A stretch of DNA of 64,000 nt from Daphnia pulex (taxonomy: Eukaryota; Arthropoda; Branchiopoda; Diplostraca; Daphniidae), in assembly GCF_021134715.1 (NCBI RefSeq), contig NC_060025.1, forward strand, positions 8,680,001 through 8,744,000, given 5' to 3'. A model generated the notes under the pieces. That model searched no databases. It was not told where the DNA came from and saw only the letters and a list, made by a program, of their open reading frames with translations. Below, piece by piece: positions 37,001-45,810 of the stretch. Each line of letters opens with the position of its first letter. The first letter of the stretch is position 1. The translations under genes were made by a program, and so were the position numbers.

Positions 37001-38318
37001 TAAGGATTAATTTAATTGTCATTATCTTTAAAGTTAATTGAATTAAATTGTGGAATTAATTTTTTTTTTAAAGCAGATGAAACAGAAGAAGGCGGCCAAT
37101 TATTTGCTGGCGGCCCTGAAGAACGGCAAAGTGGTGGTCAGTTTGCACGGCCGCCGGAAGGAGGACTTGATTTCAGCCGGAAGCGTCAACGACGGCCATT
37201 GGCATCGAGTCCACATTGTCAAGGACAAGCGCAAAGTCGTCGTCATGCTGGACGATTTCGCTCCTCTGAGAGCCAAGGCGCCCAACAAGTTGCAGCTGGA
37301 CGGCCAGCTGTTTGTCGGCGGCCTGCCGGAGAGTTCGCCGCTGCTGGACAACGCGGCTGCCGAGGGCTTCAAGGGCTGCATCCGCAACTTGAACCTGAAC
37401 GGCCGCTCGCACGACCTGGCCAGCAGCAAGAACGTGATCCAGCGGGTGGGCCAGTGCTTCGCCCACGTCGAGACGGGCTCCTACTTCCCCGGCGACGCCT
37501 ACGCCGTCTATAGCGAGGACTTCCGCGTCGGGGCCATGGCCGACATCCAGCTGGAATTCCGGACGACCGAATTGAACGGAGTTTTGCTCAGCGTCTCTGA
37601 GCGCAAAGGTTCACCGTCCTTGTCACTGGCCATCGACGACGGAACGGTTAGCTTTTAATTTTGGTTAATTTAATTGAATTACATTTAAGTTAATTGAATT
37701 ATATTTAAGTTAATTGAATTAATTTGATTCTAGACTGTTGAGTTGAATTGTTAGAATTTTTGAAATGTAATTAAAAACTTGATTTAGTTAAAATTAAATG
37801 AAAATTTGAATCCAATTAAAAAAAATTCAATAGAAAATTTAATCAAATTTTAATAAACTTTTTCTAGATTGTTTTCGCCGTGGACATGGGTGACAATCGA
37901 ACTTTTTCCGTCAGCCAGAGCTTCGCGTCTCCGTACCAGCTGTGCGACAACCGTTGGCACTCGGTCAAGGCCAACTACGTCGAAAACGCCCTCACGCTCA
38001 AGGTGGACCACCAGGATGAGCAGTACGGATTCTCCAGCAACGGACACGTCAAGGAGGCCAAGACCCGCAATCCGCTCTTCATCGGCGGCCTGCCCGGTAC
38101 GTCCAGTCCCATTTATGTTTATTTTTTAATTTGATTTCAAATTGAAATTTGACGATGGTGTCGATTGAATTTTAGAACTGGAGCCGCAAGGGGCGCTGCG
38201 AGTGCGCGACAACTTCAAGGGCTGCATCCGCAACGTGGTGATCCGCGGCGAGATCAAGGACTGGACCGACATGGCCCGGCTCAACAACGTCCTCCTTAAC
38301 GCCTGTCCCACTAACTAA
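19060..38318 (+). CDS. wb: Laminin subunit alpha, alpha-1/2 (wing blister) type, 25 exons, 3318 aa
   Basis: Basement-membrane heterotrimer chain. Exons: 19060-19147, 20421-20653, 21041-21178, 23170-23309, 23384-23486, 23575-25088, 25160-25603, 26003-26211, 26299-26405, 26483-26663, 28860-28966, 29711-29894, 30281-30420, 30489-30923, 31314-31436, 31531-31877, 31950-32752, 33003-33353, 33434-33729, 33795-34659, 34729-36218, 36283-36999, 37077-37646, 37868-38096, 38176-38318. All phases close, giving 3319 codons with stop. Order: signal peptide, LN, LE, L4, LE, L4, LE, coiled coil, LG1-5. Two L4 domains and this length fit alpha-1/2 chains such as Drosophila Wing blister rather than LanA. Introns are short except those after exons 1, 3 and 10. 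No frameshift or stop was found. The symbol is by family resemblance; a tree was not possible. Confidence 0.93.
19148..20420 (+). other. Laminin intron 1
   Basis: This 1.27-kb AT-rich intron separates the signal-peptide exon from the LN exons, a common place for regulatory sequence. No repeat, exon or RNA gene was seen in it. Confidence 0.6.
20421..23820 (+). other. Laminin LN domain (exons 2-6 start)
   Basis: Residues about 50-316 form the N-terminal polymerisation domain. The motifs GLFPSVFNLA, HPISNVIDGTNSRWQSPTLQ and PRPGNWILERSLDG, then RYGIEPREGNPTYRSD, follow the laminin LN pattern across four introns. This domain carries out network assembly in full-length chains, so its presence marks this as a long, polymerising alpha chain. 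Confidence 0.93.
21179..23169 (+). other. Laminin intron 3
   Basis: A 2.0-kb intron inside the LN coding region. It is AT-rich with homopolymer runs and no conserved coding frame. Confidence 0.6.
23821..25088 (+). other. Laminin LE repeats and first L4 domain (exon 6)
   Basis: Cysteine-rich EGF-like modules begin at CVCNGHASACPYHP. At about 24540 they give way to a globular L4 domain that runs to the exon end. The L4 contains ARGDSAG at 24787-24807, a potential integrin-binding RGD. The exon is unusually long (1514 bp) and GC-rich compared with the flanking AT-rich introns, which also explains a 504-codon antisense shadow frame here. Confidence 0.88.
25657..25748 (+). repeat. Three tandem ~35-bp units with CTCF-like motif in laminin intron 7
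   Basis: Three successive units each begin AATTT and carry a related 11-12 nt core: CCGTTAGATGGC at 25664, CCGCCAGATGC at 25699 and CCGCTAGATGTC at 25733. The spacing is 35 and 34 bp and the orientation is the same. The core resembles the published CTCF consensus of the CCASYAGRKGGC type. Whether a protein binds here is inference. Confidence 0.5.
27717..27749 (+). promoter_or_regulatory. Candidate internal laminin promoter (TATA + Inr)
   Basis: TATATTTAA at 27717-27725 is followed by an initiator-like CCAGTC at 27744-27749, placing the putative +1 A at 27746, 29 bp from the first T. This is standard TATA spacing. A signal-peptide reading frame starts ~106 nt downstream at 27852. The promoter is a sequence-based prediction with no transcript evidence. 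Confidence 0.45.
27852..28101 (+). CDS. Alternative first exon of a predicted short laminin isoform
   Basis: The frame starts MKHLVTIVFWWWLLASEVTS, a good signal peptide, followed by a serine-rich and then basic segment ending HWLGLKTG. At 28102 a GTCCGT donor follows. GTCCGT is also the donor of laminin exon 5. The exon is 250 nt and ends with one carried base (phase 1), exactly the phase needed to enter exon 11 at 28860. The join would read LKTGCNCNQSGS and continue in frame to the laminin stop, giving about 2349 aa without LN and the first L4. Vertebrate LAMA3 makes a short chain from an internal promoter in a comparable way. Without splicing it would encode an unrelated 100-aa secreted peptide. 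A five-codon upstream frame at 27838 ends overlapping this start. Confidence 0.5.
31314..31877 (+). other. Laminin second L4 domain (exons 15-16)
   Basis: The motifs YWQLPGSFSGDRTTSYNG and LRFTVTNHGG identify an L4 domain. Codons at 31621-31632 spell RGDV within a PDVRGDVMIG context. From memory, Drosophila Wing blister also carries an RGD in an L4 domain; I could not check this. Confidence 0.88.
31950..32752 (+). other. Laminin LE modules after second L4 (exon 17)
   Basis: After an ~60-residue L4 tail, LE modules run from CQCPLEYTGG to CTYCAPRHV, ending in GCTSCQDGC across the next junction. A third RGD, CARGFRGDRC, lies at 32542-32550 inside a module, where it is more likely to be structurally buried. 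Confidence 0.88.
32753..33002 (+). repeat. Degenerate ~40-50 bp repeats filling laminin intron 17
   Basis: The segment CATTTAATTTTAAT with TTGCCCAT recurs about five times through the intron. Even the acceptor TTTGCCCAG is a variant of the repeat unit. This looks like local slippage or expansion. No function is implied. Confidence 0.5.
33003..34911 (+). other. Laminin coiled-coil arm (exons 18 to 21 start)
   Basis: Residues about 1766-2330 are rich in heptad-compatible Leu, Ala, Glu, Lys and Gln with few cysteines. They start after the C-x-x-C hinge GCTSCQDGC. This region pairs with beta and gamma chains. One intron (34660-34728) is a multiple of three with no stop, so the frame stays open through it; splicing is still expected because LG1 and coil alignment resume across it. 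Confidence 0.85.
34912..38315 (+). other. Laminin LG1-LG5 globular domains (exons 21-25)
   Basis: Five laminin-G modules start near 34915 (CARSFTPP), 35476 (CSPSMEG), 36060 (CGSQTINK), 36832 (CREVPQYT) and 37456 (CFAHVETG). Each ends with a GCI/GCM-type cysteine loop such as FKGCIRNL. They bind integrin, dystroglycan and heparin in the family. The LG3-LG4 linker is short (about 20 residues, containing RVLEERM), and no long threonine-rich linker is present. Confidence 0.9.
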
Positions 38319-38478
38319 TCAAAGTGCCTGAAAATCAACCGGCCTATTATCCAATTAGCCGAAATACACAAAAACCTAACCAAAAATGTTAGCAGTATTT
38401 GTATTTGACTATTTTTAAGGCTGATTCTTTTCATCGGAAAACTTTAAAACACATGAAATTGTTGTTGGAATGCCAAAA

Positions 38479-38620
38479 TGATGCTCGTGGCTTTTGAAAA
38501 AGCCGCGTAATTTGCTTTTTCAGAGGCAGAGGTATCAGAGGCACCTGGTAGAGAAATTTCAAACTACTTTGTCAAATCAAATTCTGTCGTCTGCTTCGTA
38601 CACGCTTGGTTCCGCTCTCT
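38479..38620 (+). repeat. Promoter-like shared segment, copy upstream of LRR gene
   Basis: The blocks TTTTGAAAAAGCCGC, a GAGGCAG…CCTGGTAGAGAAATTTC stretch, and CTGTCGTCTGCTTCGT recur in the same order at 41505-41720 and partly at 44440-44590. Mirror copies lie in the right palindrome arm. It lies 0.3 kb upstream of the LRR start. It is probably a dispersed or duplicated promoter segment. Confidence 0.5.
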
Positions 38621-38643
38621 CAGAACTCCCATTCCGAATTGCT

Positions 38644-38649
38644 AATAAA
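38644..38649 (+). terminator. Candidate poly(A) signal of laminin gene
   Basis: This is the first AATAAA after the laminin stop (38318), about 325 nt downstream. It lies inside the promoter-like repeat segment that also occurs near the helicase genes, so it is uncertain. Confidence 0.35.
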
Positions 38650-38933
38650 GAAAGGCGAGAATTTGAGAATTATATTCGTTAATAAGCCACACGTCCAGTC
38701 GTCGTTAGATATATAAATCTTGAGATCTCTCTACAATTCACTGGGACACTGATTTGAAACGTTAAAGTTAGTTCGACGTCCAAGTTGACTATCTCATTAC
38801 AAACAGTGAAGGTGGCAATTTCGTTCAACACATGTTTACCTTGAAAACTGGTAAGTTACCTATGATTTCTAATCATGTATTGATTAAAACTTAATATAGA
38901 TTATCTTATTATAACAGATCATTCAAATCCAAG

Positions 38934-40661
38934 ATGCCACAATTGATTGGAGTGAAGTCACTATACAAAACATGTCTTGATTTTGTTGCAAACAATATGG
39001 CTCTGTTGTGTGAGAAACCAAACAGCGACTTTGGTAACCTCAACCAATCAATTGACAGTCCTTTTGATCAATTGCGTAAGTTGGCATCTTTCACTGATCT
39101 ATCCATATTAAAGTACTTTTAAATTGTATTATTATGTAATAGCCAACAAGTTATTGGAGGACATTATCAATTCTCTTCGAAGCAAAGGATGTTTGAAACA
39201 ATTTCTCGGTTTACTGGCAGTTCCACATTTAGAGACCTTGAATCTGAAATATATGCAAAGTGTAGATGATCAATCCATTGAGCTTGATAATTCAATGAGA
39301 TGTGTAGTAAGAAATTTTACATTTACACTTCCTTTAATATCGATACATGACATTCTTTCTATTTCAGAACTTGAAACATCTAGCTTTGTGGGCATTTACT
39401 AATATTGATGAATTCTTTATTACTTTCATTCCTAAGCTTTCAAAATTACAAGTACTGGACATTTCATGTTCTGATGCAGATGACAGCAGCTTGGAAGTAA
39501 TAGGAACTTGCTGCACACATTTGAGGTAAACAAAATGTTTGTTTGATGCCAAAATTGTTAAAAAACAATAATTATGGTTTCTTTCGTAGAGCACTAGATT
39601 TTGGACGATGCAAGAAAATCACAGATATTGGAGTAAAAAGATTGTGTGACGGTGCAACGCGTAATCTAGGAAGTGGAGGTGATGGACTGGGGCTGCCCAA
39701 ATCTCTTCTTAAGTTGGGTTCGATCTTTACATCAATTACCCACGTAGGAATGCAATTGATCTTAGAAAACTTTCATAGTCTTCAAGTCTGGGATATGGCT
39801 ACTGTTCAAAACTTGATGGAGATTCACAAAGAGGTTTTCTTGAACCAAAAGTTGGAGATTCCAAAGTATTCTTTGTTATGTTTAAAAATCGCTTACGCTT
39901 ATTGTAGAAGTCATGTCTACATACCTAAATCTCTGGGATTTGTTGTGTCTCTGTGTCCGTCTGTGACCGAGGTGGAAATCAATAGCTACGAAGGACTGAC
40001 AGACAGTGATTTGCTTGATTTGTTGTCTCTTAAAAATCTCCGTAATTTTAAAATGAGTGGATTTTCTTCTAATGGTAACGTCACGTTTGGTGGCGGTGTG
40101 ACTCCAATTTTAAAAGCCTTTGGGAATTCATCACTGAAGGCACTTTCCCTATCAATGTTGAGTGATGTCAATATTCTGGTAATCACACAGCTTTGCCCAA
40201 ACCTTCACTCCCTTGACCTTATCGATAATTCGAGCTATTTCACCGCCAAACTTGTTGAAGAATGGGTTATGACTGAGCCTCAAGTATTAAAGCAACTGGA
40301 AAGGTTGCACATTGTTGATAATGGTATACCGCGCGAACATTTAATCTTGCTGTTGTCTTCGCCTTTATTAGTGAAAATAACGATTGGTAGATGTTCTACG
40401 CTCGACGACGACGTCCTCCAAAAAGTCGCTGGAATTCAAAAATTCCATAATCTTGTAAAGTTTGTCGTTATGTTATGCCACAATGTGACCGAGAAAGGAA
40501 TTGATGTCTTCATGAATGACCAAAACCCTCTTAAAGATATCTGGATCAATCGGTGTGATGAAATATCGAAGAGTAATGCAGAGTGTTGGGAAAGGCAAGC
40601 TAAAAAAAACAATTGGCAATTACTCATCTATTATCAGTCAAGTAATGAGTTGTTTCCCTGA
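38934..40661 (+). CDS. Leucine-rich-repeat protein (4 exons, 511 aa)
   Basis: Exons 38934-39075, 39143-39306, 39368-39525 and 39590-40661 join in phase (1536 nt). The N-terminus MPQLIGVKSLYKTCLDFVAN is followed by PFDQLPNKLLEDIINSL (about 43-59), which resembles the start of an F-box or related adaptor helix. LRR units follow: LETLNLKYMQSVDD, LQVLDISCSDADDSS, LRALDFGRCKKITDIG, LHSLDLIDNS and others to near residue 490. A cytoplasmic substrate-receptor or scaffold role is plausible for this architecture but not shown. A leader intron (38851-38917) lies in the 5'UTR. An ATG at 38832 before that intron gives only a 12-codon upstream frame after splicing, so 38934 is taken as the start. The specific family was not identified. 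Confidence 0.82.
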
Positions 40662-40966
40662 GCATTGCATTGAAGAAGACTTATACGTGGTAAAATGCCT
40701 GGGAGAACTTTATGTCGGTGATGAATGTTGGAATCGATCAGAATCTGAGAAAATATTTATCCCTTATTGAGAATCTTTTTTAAAAACAATGTCAATATAG
40801 CAACTACTGCTTACGTCTTATTTTGTTCCCTTAAATTTCCCTCTTGATTGGTCGTGAAGCTTCGTAAACTATGTCACATTGTCTTTCATTCCTGTCATGT
40901 ATTGCCTATTCCCAAAGGGCAATGCCAAAGTTCCATTTTTTGTCTGTTGTAGTCCTACTACCCACT

Positions 40967-40972
40967 AATAAA
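40967..40972 (+). terminator. Poly(A) signal of LRR gene
   Basis: AATAAA about 305 nt after the stop at 40661, followed by an AT-rich, T-run-containing stretch. Confidence 0.5.
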
Positions 40973-41454
40973 GTTTGAACATAGATTTCCACCAATAGTT
41001 TTTTTCCTCATCACTTGACTTATTCTATCTTCTGAATATCCTGGAATACCTGATCGATGTTATCATATGTAATCACACGATCAAAATTGCGTACTTAACT
41101 CTTTGTTCTTGATTGAGCCATCCGGAAGTGGCCAAGTAGGTGGGACCTCATGCTGGATATCCATGAATTAAAGACGACGTCCAGAGTATGCAAATCAAAT
41201 CTTATTTTTGTTGCGTTAATTCCCATTTATTCTGATTTTTTTATTTATTTTTAGTTTACTGAATTTGGTGGATCGCTTATCCTGGCATGGATAACTGCTA
41301 CCTGTTCTTACTACATAGGCTAGGAAGACCTGCACTTTTTTTCGTTGAGTTGTGTTATTATTGCGTTAGAGTGTCAACTCGTCTTCCAACCCCGCTCGAC
41401 CCCACTCTCCACCATCTTACTGCCAACAAGTTCAGTATTTGTTTCAATATCGTA
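40973..41454. other. Intergenic before palindrome
   Basis: Unique AT-rich sequence with no recognised gene. It ends where homology with the right palindrome arm begins. Confidence 0.5.
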
Positions 41455-41504
41455 AATCAGCGTGGTCGTGCCAACACAATTCTGTCTTCAACACTTTATT
41501 GGTC

Positions 41505-41720
41505 AACACATGGTAAAAATGCTTTCCCGCATCCATTTATCGCAGGACAAACCCCTTCCTTGAACTGTACGAATTTGATAATTTTGATTTCTGAAAAAAC
41601 CGCTAATTCTTATTTTTCTAGGCAGTCAGCCACCTAGTAGAGAATTTTCGTACTGCTTTTTGAAATCTCGTTTTAACTTTTAACTGTCGTCTGCTTCATT
41701 CGTCTCGTGATCGCAGAGTG
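41505..41720 (+). repeat. Promoter-like shared segment upstream of left helicase copy
   Basis: It contains GTAAAAATGCTTTCCCGCAT, a CAGGACAAACCCCTTCCTTG block, and CTGTCGTCTGCTTCATTCG about 110 bp before the helicase start. It is related to 38479-38620 and 44440-44590. Because it sits upstream of two different genes, it is a candidate duplicated promoter. Confidence 0.5.
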
Positions 41721-41803
41721 ACAGAAACGATTTTTGTTTTACTTATGGACGAAGTTATACTCATGGGAATCCGTCATCCTGTCAGGATCCCATTATTTCA
41801 AGC

Positions 41804-43886
41804 ATGGCAGAAAATGAAGATCCTTTGGTTTACGAAGATGAGGAGGCGACGGAACAAGTAGCCACTGAAGGAAGTGGAGATGCTCCAGCAATGGAGGAAG
41901 TTAAAGGCATATCCATTCATATCTCTGGCCTCTGGGTGTCAAGATATTGAGTTCAAGCCGGAAATTTTGAGAGCTATCGTTGACTGTGGCTTTGAACATC
42001 TTTCTGAAGGTACTATTTTTTATTTCATTTTTACAAGTACCCTTGCATTGTTCATTACTAGCAATTTTTTTTTCAACAATCTTCAACATAAAATTGTAGT
42101 AGTAATGCTAAATGCTATAACCTGGGGCATATTTCTGTACCGTGCCAACATGTGGTCTTGGGCTGAATGCTGAACACCAGGAACAGAGAAAGAGAGAACT
42201 CACTTGCTTGATGGCAATTTGTTCTTGAGCAGTTGAGCTCCAGACTTTTGATATGCTTGTTTTTGGGTTAAGATATTCTTCTTAGAAATCTAACTCAACT
42301 CTTTAATGTCTTACAGTTCAGCGTGAGTGTCTTCCTCAGGCTGTTTTGGGAATGGATGTGTTGTGTCGAGCCAAATCCAGTACGGGTAAGACTACTGTTT
42401 TTGTATTGGCAACTCTTCAACAATTGGAGACGGTGGAAAATCAGGTTTATGTTCTTGTTGTTTGCCATTCTCGAGAGCTAGCAATCCAGATCTACAATGC
42501 ATATGAATGTTTGTCCAAGCACATGACTACCATCATCAAGGTAAAGAACTTGTTACATGAATTCTGTAAAATATTACTTGAATTGAAATTATTTTAGGTT
42601 GGTGTATTCGTTGGTGGTGTGAATATTCGCAAAGATGAGGAAGCTTTGAAAACAAATTGCCCTCACATTGTGGTTGGAACCCCTGGTCGTTTAACGACGC
42701 TGCTCCGCACGAAGAGACTAAACCTCTGCACACTCAAGCACTTTGTTCTTGACGAATGCGACAAAATGCTTCAAGATACATGTAAACCGTTTAACTAATG
42801 TGTTATTTATTCAACTTGAAATGTAGTATTAATTCATATTTTTTCATCAAGACATGCTTCGAGATGTACAAGAGATTTTCAGCAACACACCTCGTGAAAA
42901 ACAAGTGATGATATTCAGCGCCACACTGAACAAGGAGATCCGTCCTGTCTGCCAAAAGTTTATGCAAGATGTAATAAGCCCTTTCACACTCCGGTCAATA
43001 AAGCAACACGACCACCACATGAGCATCTCAAACATTTTGCTGGAGGGAGCCGAGGGTTGATTTTTGCTCTTATTCCTCCCCAATTCTCCAAACAACCTTG
43101 CATGTAGCGCCTCTTGTGTTTAACAAAATATGATCTTGGATGCAGCCAACTGAAGTGGACGTTGACGACATCGAGTCCAAACTCACTCTTCGCGGTGTCC
43201 AGCAGCACTACGTCAAACTAAAGGACGACGAGAAGAACGGAAAATTATTTGAGCTACTCGGCGTACTAGAGTTTAACCAGGTTAGCTGAACTTATTGTAT
43301 TTGAGTGTTGCCGCAAATGATTCACCATTTCCCACGGATAGGTCGTTATCTTCGTGAGATCCATTGCGCGTTGTATGGCGCTCTGCGAGTCGCTAGGCGA
43401 GCAAAACTTGCCTGCCATCGCCATTCACTTTAGCATGACTGAGGCAGAACGTCTGTCGCGCTACCAACAGTTCAACGACTCTAAAGAGGTATGCTAGTTT
43501 AAATGAAATCAATTGTATTTTAGTTTTCATTTTCTATTTCTCTTTTTTTATTATCAGCGAATTTTGGTAGCTACACATTGGGTCGGTCGTGGCATGGCCA
43601 TTGAACGTGTCAATATCGTTTTCAACTACGACATGCCTGAAAACTCAGACAGGTACCTGGATCGGGTCGCTTACGCTGGTCGTTTTGGAACTCAAGTAAG
43701 CTCATTTTCCTCTGACTGTCTTTTCACTATTTTAATTTGATTGATAAATAGGGTTTGGGAATCACAATTGTAACTGATGAGAAGGACGTTAAAGTTTTAA
43801 ATGACGTTCAAGAACGTTTCGACGTTAGCATCACACCTTTGTCACATGAGATTGATTTGTCATCCCACACTAAAATCTGTCAATAA
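41804..43886 (+). pseudogene. UAP56/DDX39B-like helicase, frameshifted left-arm copy
   Basis: The exon structure is identical to the intact right-arm copy (exons 2-8 at 42317-42540, 42598-42781, 42852-42970, 43146-43280, 43342-43488, 43558-43695, 43752-43886). Exon 1 (41804-42009) is 7 nt longer than its twin because of a changed stretch near 41925-41942, which shifts the frame to a TGA at 41948-41950 after 48 codons. Several substitutions cluster in the same exon (for example an ATG at 41892). Exons 2-8 remain open. An internal start could still make a truncated protein lacking the Q-motif, but a pseudogene is more likely. Confidence 0.8.
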
Positions 43887-44439
43887 ACGTTTGACATGGG
43901 TATGGAGAGATATGCGATTGAAGAGAGAGATGCTATTTAAAACGTTTCTTCTTTCTAACGCTAGAAAGCTTACCTTTGCTTAATCTGTTTCAGATATTTT
44001 TATTCACTTTTGTCTCGTACCTCAATTTTACTTTGTAATGGTTTTTACTCAATTGTTTTCAAATATTTTTAAATTGTTACGCGTCCAGCACTAATTCTAC
44101 GTTCCATGTTGGATGTATTTATTTGTTGGCCTGTGTCAATACGGTGAAAACAGCATTCTTTTGGTAGGCCCATATAACCAACCCGGCATCTGAACAATGA
44201 GAAACCGCAAACCATTTTTTTAAAAGGCCGCTTTGTGGAATTCTCATTTTTGCTGTCTGCTTCGATTCGGAAGGGACCTGCCTGTGATAATTCCTTCTCA
44301 GCTCTCTTCTACGTAAATGGTGAATTATTGAACAACAACTTCGATTCGATTTTCCGGTCATGTTTTTCAGCGATTACGTCGAGCAGTTTTACTAGCAAAT
44401 ACTAGATTGCTTATTTGTTGTCCCCTAACTCGTCGACAC

Positions 44440-44590
44440 TGTAAAAATGCTTTTCCGCATTTATTTATATCAGGACGAACCCCTTGCTTGAACTATTTGA
44501 ATTTGAAAGTATCATTTTGATTTTTGAAAAAGCCGCCAATCTCGTTTTAGCTGTCGTCTGTTTTATTCGTCTCGTGGTCGTGATTCGTGA
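44440..44590 (+). repeat. Promoter-like shared segment downstream of left helicase copy
   Basis: It repeats the order CGCATTTATTTATATCAGGAC, CCCCTTGCTTGAACT, TTTTTGAAAAAGCCGCC and CTGTCGTCTGTTTTATTCG seen at 41505-41720. Together with AAATCAGCGTGGTCG at about 44760, it brackets the helicase gene between related direct repeats. The mirror copy is at about 57384-57534. Confidence 0.5.
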
Positions 44591-45384
44591 ACACGTGACG
44601 TGGAATGATGGAATCGTTTATGTCTTCTGAATTGGTATTCTATTTTCTAGCATCTTTCATCCTACATTTTAAATTTGAAAATGTGCCGACGTTTTAGATT
44701 TTTTTTATTTTTGTACAAGTTCAGTTTTTGTTTAAACTTTCAATATCGTAAAATTCGTAAATCAGCGTGGTCGGAAAATTTGCATAAAAGTAGCAAGTGA
44801 GCTTTGTTCTTTGTACATTTCTAAGGATTGAATGCTAGGTTACAGAACAAATATGGACTTTTCATGTTTTGTGATTATCTTAAGATCAGTCCTTCAAAAG
44901 CCTAATACTGAGTTTTGAGACGTGTCAAATAGATGGCGTGTTGATTGTGTCAGTTATGGAATGGCGGTTTGCTGTCAAAAGTAAAAGTTAAGCTACTATC
45001 CTTTCTTCGTAAAATTACCAACAAATTCATAGTTAAATTCGAGTGATTCCGTCTCTAACTTGTCGGTGATGTGTTCTATTCCGTGTATGTGTTAGATAAC
45101 TTTAATGTTTCTCATCAACTTACAGGAGGAAACGTGAAAGGGTTGTGGCCGTCGTGCAGCCTACCGTCAACTATTTTATTCCCTACTGAATGTGCATCGA
45201 AAGGATACAGGTAATAACCAACACTAGCTTTATCCATTTCTCTCACGTCTTGATATCAGTTTGGATTGGAATAATAGCTCTGGACTCTGGGGAATCCTCA
45301 CTTATACTCGAGGTAACTTTGCAGTCAACATATGTGAGGAGTTTTAGATTCGTTACATTTTTTGCATATTTTCGTTGTGTTTTT

Positions 45385-45760
45385 TTGCATGCAAGTCAAC
45401 CTGCAGACAGGTTGGCCAGTTTGTCCTAACGAACGCTTGAAGGTCACGAGAAACATTACGTAAAACTGGCATGTGGTGGTTTAGAGGTTGGGTGAGAACG
45501 ACACGTGTTTCAACATTATCAAGCAGGTACAATAACCGAAAGGGTAAGCTATTTGGTATTCATTTTGATATTGGTTTTTGTAGACCCATCCCCAGCAACG
45601 TCACCTGCAGAAGGAAAGGCCAGTTTGCATTTATTCAATCGAAGGTCATGGAGATCATTAAGTAAAACCTTTCATGCAGTGGTGTAGAGGTTGGGTGAGA
45701 ACGGGACCTTTCGCATCATTATCAAGAAGGTAAAATAACCGCAAGGCTTAAGAGGAGGGG
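45385..45760 (+). repeat. Two-copy tandem repeat, ~205-bp period
   Basis: CCTGCAGACAGGTTGGCCAGTTTG (near 45400) and the TTTAGAGGTTGGGTGAGAACG block (45479-45500) recur about 205 bp later near 45608 and 45685-45706, with substitutions. The mirror copy lies at about 56205-56580. It is non-coding and lies just upstream of a TATA promoter. Confidence 0.55.
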
Positions 45761-45773
45761 TGAGAAAAAGTCG

Positions 45774-45810
45774 TATAAAAGGCGAGAGAAAAGTCGATAC
45801 AGGGAACAGT
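45774..45810 (+). promoter_or_regulatory. TATA/Inr promoter of tyrosine-rich gene cluster, left
   Basis: TATAAAA at 45774-45780 precedes AACAGTCGTG, with the putative start A near 45807. A leader then runs to ATCATGG at 45895-45898, followed at once by a GTAAAT donor. The same leader-ATG-donor arrangement recurs downstream. Confidence 0.6.

Noticed and set aside
38832..38850. Alternative upstream start of the LRR gene
   Set aside because: After splicing the leader intron, this ATG gives a 12-codon frame out of phase with the LRR protein.
44119..44361. 80-codon frame MTGKSNRSCC (and mirror 57613-57855)
   Set aside because: No family or splice context; its presence in both arms only reflects arm identity.
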